NCBI RefSeq assembly: GCF_001244545.1
Contig: NZ_LN852694.1
Span: forward strand, 837,747-901,746
Direction of reading: 5' to 3'
DNA length: 64,000 nucleotides
Source: Candidatus Stoquefichus sp. SB1
Lineage (GTDB): Bacteria > Bacillota_I > Bacilli_A > Erysipelotrichales > Coprobacillaceae
Under the pieces are notes generated by a model. The model was not told where the DNA came from. It saw only the letters and a program-made list of their open reading frames with translations, and searched no databases. Both the position numbers and the translations under genes were made by a program. This document shows positions 61,101 through 64,000 of the stretch, piece by piece. The number at the start of each line of letters is the position of its first letter. Position 1 is the stretch's first letter.

Positions 61101-62492
61101 CTATTTATTTGCATCTGCAATTTTTTGAACTGCATCTACAGAAGCGTTATACCATTCATCAACTGTTTTATCACCAGAAACAACTGAGTTAATAGAACCA
61201 AATAAGATTCCAGTTTCACCAGTTAAAGTTACACCTTCAACAGCATTCGCTGCCATAAATGTTGAACTGTTTGTTTTTACACCTTTATCAGCCATTGTAA
61301 ACATGAAACTATCAGATTCAGCAACTCTCTTTTCAGAACCTTTGATTGGAATTAAGAAACCTGCTTTGTAAATTTCTTTTTTAGGATCTTCGCTCTTTTT
61401 CATTGCTTCTTCATCTAAAGCACCATATTTGTAGAATAAATCAGCTGCTTCATCGCTATAGCAGTAAGCCATGAATTTCATTGCTAATTCTTTATTTGCA
61501 GCTTTTTCAGGAACATACATTTGTTCTACGAAGTTAGTTGAATATGAATCTCCACCAGCTTTAGCAGCAGGAATACCAGTGATTCCCCATTCAAAACCAT
61601 CAGGAGTTGTTGCGGCCATTTCACCTGGTAACCAAGTTCCGTTAGGGCAGAATAATGCTTTACCATCAATAATTAATTGTTGATTTTTTGTGAAGTTATC
61701 ACCATTAGCATTTGCAACTGTAGTAGGAGCAGTATATTTTGCTAATTTACCAACGATTTCAAATGCTTCTTTCACTTCTGGAAGTTTCCAAGCATCTACA
61801 TCATAACTAATTAATTTTGCATAAGTTTCAGGACCAGCAGTTGCATTCAATAATGAAGTGAAGAATGCATCAAAGTAACCAGCAGTAGGATAAGTAAATA
61901 ATGAAATTCCTTCTTTCTTTGCTTCTTCAGCTAATTTCCACATTCCATCCCAATCTTTTGGAACTTCCCATTTCTTTTCTTTGAATAAACCAGCATTATA
62001 GAATAATCCACAAGGCGCATTATTTAATGGTGCTAAATATAATTTCCCATCACCATAAGGGTCAGCAGTTGCTCCTTGAACAAATGAAGATAAAATTTTG
62101 TCTTTAACTTTTGTGCTTTCACCAGGGATTTCTGTATCTAATAATGCAGAAATATCAGCGATTTGTTTTTCTTTGATAAGTGTGTCAGTTAAACCACCAA
62201 CTCCACCTACAGTTAAATAAATGATGTCAGGCACATCTTTCCCAGCAGTGATTTTTGGTCTGACAACATCACTAATCTTTTTGTCAAAAGTTGCATTGAT
62301 TTTCACACCATTATCAGCTTCGAATTTCTCAATGACTTTTTTCCAGCCTTCAGTACCATAACCACCATCAAGACCAGCGATTGTTAATGTTTTTCCATCA
62401 GTAGTGTCTTTATCTTTGGTTCCGCAACCTACAAGTAAAGAACCTAACATCAAAACAGAAAGTCCTAAAGATAACACTTTTTTTGTTTTCAT
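61101..62492 (-). CDS. Extracellular sugar-binding lipoprotein (GNB/LNB importer)
   Basis: A 463-residue family 1 solute-binding protein. A lipoprotein signal peptide ends with the lipobox L-V-G-C near residue 23, so the mature protein is anchored outside the membrane. The N-lobe starts with LTIAGLDGGYGTEGWKKVIE; the C-lobe contains GITGIPAAKAGG and KFMAYCYSDEAADLF. ATG 62492 is chosen, about 11 bases after AAGGAGG; the ATG at 62513 lies before this ribosome binding site. As first gene of the operon it should be the most expressed. Confidence 0.92.
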   Translation of the reverse strand: MKTKKVLSLGLSVLMLGSLLVGCGTKDKDTTDGKTLTIAGLDGGYGTEGWKKVIEKFEADNGVKINATFDKKISDVVRPKITAGKDVPDIIYLTVGGVGGLTDTLIKEKQIADISALLDTEIPGESTKVKDKILSSFVQGATADPYGDGKLYLAPLNNAPCGLFYNAGLFKEKKWEVPKDWDGMWKLAEEAKKEGISLFTYPTAGYFDAFFTSLLNATAGPETYAKLISYDVDAWKLPEVKEAFEIVGKLAKYTAPTTVANANGDNFTKNQQLIIDGKALFCPNGTWLPGEMAATTPDGFEWGITGIPAAKAGGDSYSTNFVEQMYVPEKAANKELAMKFMAYCYSDEAADLFYKYGALDEEAMKKSEDPKKEIYKAGFLIPIKGSEKRVAESDSFMFTMADKGVKTNSSTFMAANAVEGVTLTGETGILFGSINSVVSGDKTVDEWYNASVDAVQKIADANK

Positions 62493-62541
62493 TTTCTTGT
62501 TTTCCTCCTTCATGATATCTTATAATACCAATATATCTAAA

Positions 62542-62555
62542 TGTAACCGCTTTAT
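62542..62555 (-). promoter_or_regulatory. Possible cre site of the GNB/LNB operon
   Basis: On the minus strand ATAAAGCGGTTACA matches the CcpA consensus TGWAANCGNTNWCA except at the first two bases. It lies 50 bases upstream of the binding-protein start, in the divergent promoter region. Catabolite repression is expected for such an operon. Confidence 0.4.
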
Positions 62556-62645
62556 CTACCTAAAAATTGTTAATTGTTTTATATATATTGTTTTTTGCGT
62601 AAAAAAATTATAAAATAGAAATGAAATAAAGGAATGGTGATATTG

Positions 62646-63548
62646 ATGAGTAATAATAGAATAGATATTTCTAGAAATGATATTTTTGATTATGAAGCAA
62701 GGCTGATTTATATAACCTATTCTAAATTTGAAAATGATTGGACATCTTTAATGCATTTTCATCCTTTTTCAGAAATATTTTATGTTGTTGGAGGAAAAGG
62801 AAAATTTACAGTTGAAAATGATACTTTTGATGTCAAACAAGATGATATGATTATTGTGAATCCAAATGTTTATCATCATGAGGATAGTGATGGAGATCAT
62901 CCATTGGAATATGTTGTTTTAGGGGTGGAAAATCTTTCTTTTGGTTTAAATGGTGAAGATAATGAATTTTTATATCAGAGTTTCGAAAAGAATAATGATG
63001 ATATTCAATATTATATTACAAATCTTTTGACTGAGAGTGAAGAAAAACAGATGGGTTATGAAAATGTCTGTCAAAAATTATTTGACTTATTTTTATTGAA
63101 AGTTATGCGATATATGAAATTGAATTTAAGTGATAATCCAATCCAAAAACCGATGAAGAGAGAAATTAGGATGATTTGTCAATATATTGATCAAAATTAT
63201 GCTGAAGATATGTCATTAGAATCTCTTGCTGAATTTATGAAGATGAATAAATATTATATGGCTCATGAGTTTAAAAAGAATATTGGTGTTTCACCAATTA
63301 ATTATTTGATTGAACGAAGAATTAAGGAATGTAAATCACTTTTAACAACGACCAGTTTATCAATTGCTGAAATATCTGAAACGGTTGGCTTTTCTTCGCA
63401 ATCTTATTTCTCACAAATTTTTAAGAAGAATACCAATATGACTCCTAAACAATATAGGGATGAAAGTATATACAATAGTAAAGGGAAGAAAAAAGAAGAA
63501 GGACCATTATATCAAAAACAATATATTTTTAAATCAATCGAAGAATAG
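62646..63548 (+). CDS. AraC-family regulator with cupin sensor, probable regulator of the GNB/LNB operon
   Basis: A 300-residue regulator. The N-terminal cupin (about 30-110: MHFHPFSEIFYVVGGKGKF, DDMIIVNPNVYHHE) binds a ligand. The C-terminal double helix-turn-helix (about 190-290) has SLESLAEFMKMNKYYMAHEFKK and IAEISETVGFSSQSYFSQIFKK. It is divergent from the importer and phosphorylase operon, the usual arrangement for a local activator. ATG 62646 follows GGTGAT; the ATG at 62634 abuts AAAGGA. Control of the operon is inferred from position. Confidence 0.88.
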   Translation: MSNNRIDISRNDIFDYEARLIYITYSKFENDWTSLMHFHPFSEIFYVVGGKGKFTVENDTFDVKQDDMIIVNPNVYHHEDSDGDHPLEYVVLGVENLSFGLNGEDNEFLYQSFEKNNDDIQYYITNLLTESEEKQMGYENVCQKLFDLFLLKVMRYMKLNLSDNPIQKPMKREIRMICQYIDQNYAEDMSLESLAEFMKMNKYYMAHEFKKNIGVSPINYLIERRIKECKSLLTTTSLSIAEISETVGFSSQSYFSQIFKKNTNMTPKQYRDESIYNSKGKKKEEGPLYQKQYIFKSIEE

Positions 63549-63682
63549 CAAGTGAATGATATGTTATATATAATATAGATAGAACAACCAATTATTTTCA
63601 GTGAAATTTATTGTCATCATTTTGATGATTTCATAGTTAAAGAAAGAAATTTAAAAAAAATATCATTTTTTGAAAAAAAGGC

Positions 63683-63711
63683 TTGCAAAAGGGTAAAGGA
63701 GATGATATTAT
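63683..63711 (+). promoter_or_regulatory. Ribosomal RNA operon promoter
   Basis: TTGCAA (63683-63688), 17 bases, TATTAT (63706-63711). A-tracts upstream at 63645-63680 resemble an UP element. An antitermination-like ACATTGAAAACTAAAC occurs at about 63740-63755 in the leader. Confidence 0.8.
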
Positions 63712-63824
63712 AGATGAGCACTCGAGAGAGAGGGCAAGGGACATTGAAAACTAAACAGAAACACGTCAAAAAGAGAAACAGGAAACAAAGAGAGTCAAGA
63801 GAACAAGAAATTGTTTAGGAGATA

Positions 63825-64000
<176 letters not shown>

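Overview
The window comes from a low-GC, endospore-forming Firmicute, most likely of class Erysipelotrichia (Coprobacillus / Erysipelatoclostridium-like). The evidence is strong AT richness, the 5' end of a 16S rRNA gene at the right edge, and many sporulation genes (alpha/beta SASP, spmA-spmB, spoVIF, spoIVA, spoVS, cotE) set in Bacillus-like gene order. The genus call is inference; the full 16S gene is not in the window.

Layout. 1-6500: mixed genes: the end of a probable B12/radical-SAM protein, a YjdF-like membrane protein, the tRNA-modification methyltransferase MnmM, a SASP, an orphan BREX-type BrxF ATPase behind a cre-like site, a PTS EIIB-ROK fusion, a compact zinc-less sirtuin, and a LacI regulator. 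6500-9400: dacF-like carboxypeptidase, spmA, spmB and rluB, a spore-cortex cluster with a sigma-E-like promoter. 9500-22000: ferredoxin, cmk, der, gpsA, spoVIF, an Lsa/Vml-type ABC-F protein behind a leader-peptide attenuator, two flavodoxin-like genes, spoIVA, hup, a YugP-type protease, tseB-like, dnaD and nth. 22000-29600: recU-pbp1A, gpsB, RNase P RNA, rodZ, pgsA, a pncC-type cinA and recA.

29561-31981 and 51285-53705 are two apparently identical, oppositely oriented 2,421-bp ISL3-type elements, each flanked by its own perfect 8-bp target duplication. Both entered the A-tract beside a rho-independent terminator, in the same orientation relative to it. Both put an IS-borne terminator where the host terminator had been. 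One rewrote the last codons of recA.

Between them lie tetR, rny, ymdB, spoVS, miaB, ymcA, guaB, an AraC regulator, cotE, mutS, mutL, a YvlD-type membrane gene, miaA, an XRE-type regulator with a pentad-repeat tail, an isochorismatase-like hydrolase, a GNAT enzyme, a small interrupted gene, rarA and dtd. Right of the second IS, 53728-62492 (minus strand) is a complete import and phosphorolysis operon for galacto-N-biose / lacto-N-biose. It holds a binding protein, two permeases, a small membrane protein, an ATPase, GH112 phosphorylase, a nucleotidyltransferase and an N-acetylhexosamine kinase, with a divergent AraC regulator. The window ends in an rRNA promoter and the start of 16S.

Together the genes are a core chromosomal backbone (replication, repair, RNA decay, sporulation) carrying a mucin or milk-glycan operon. 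Recent activity of one IS type is the main sign of mobility.
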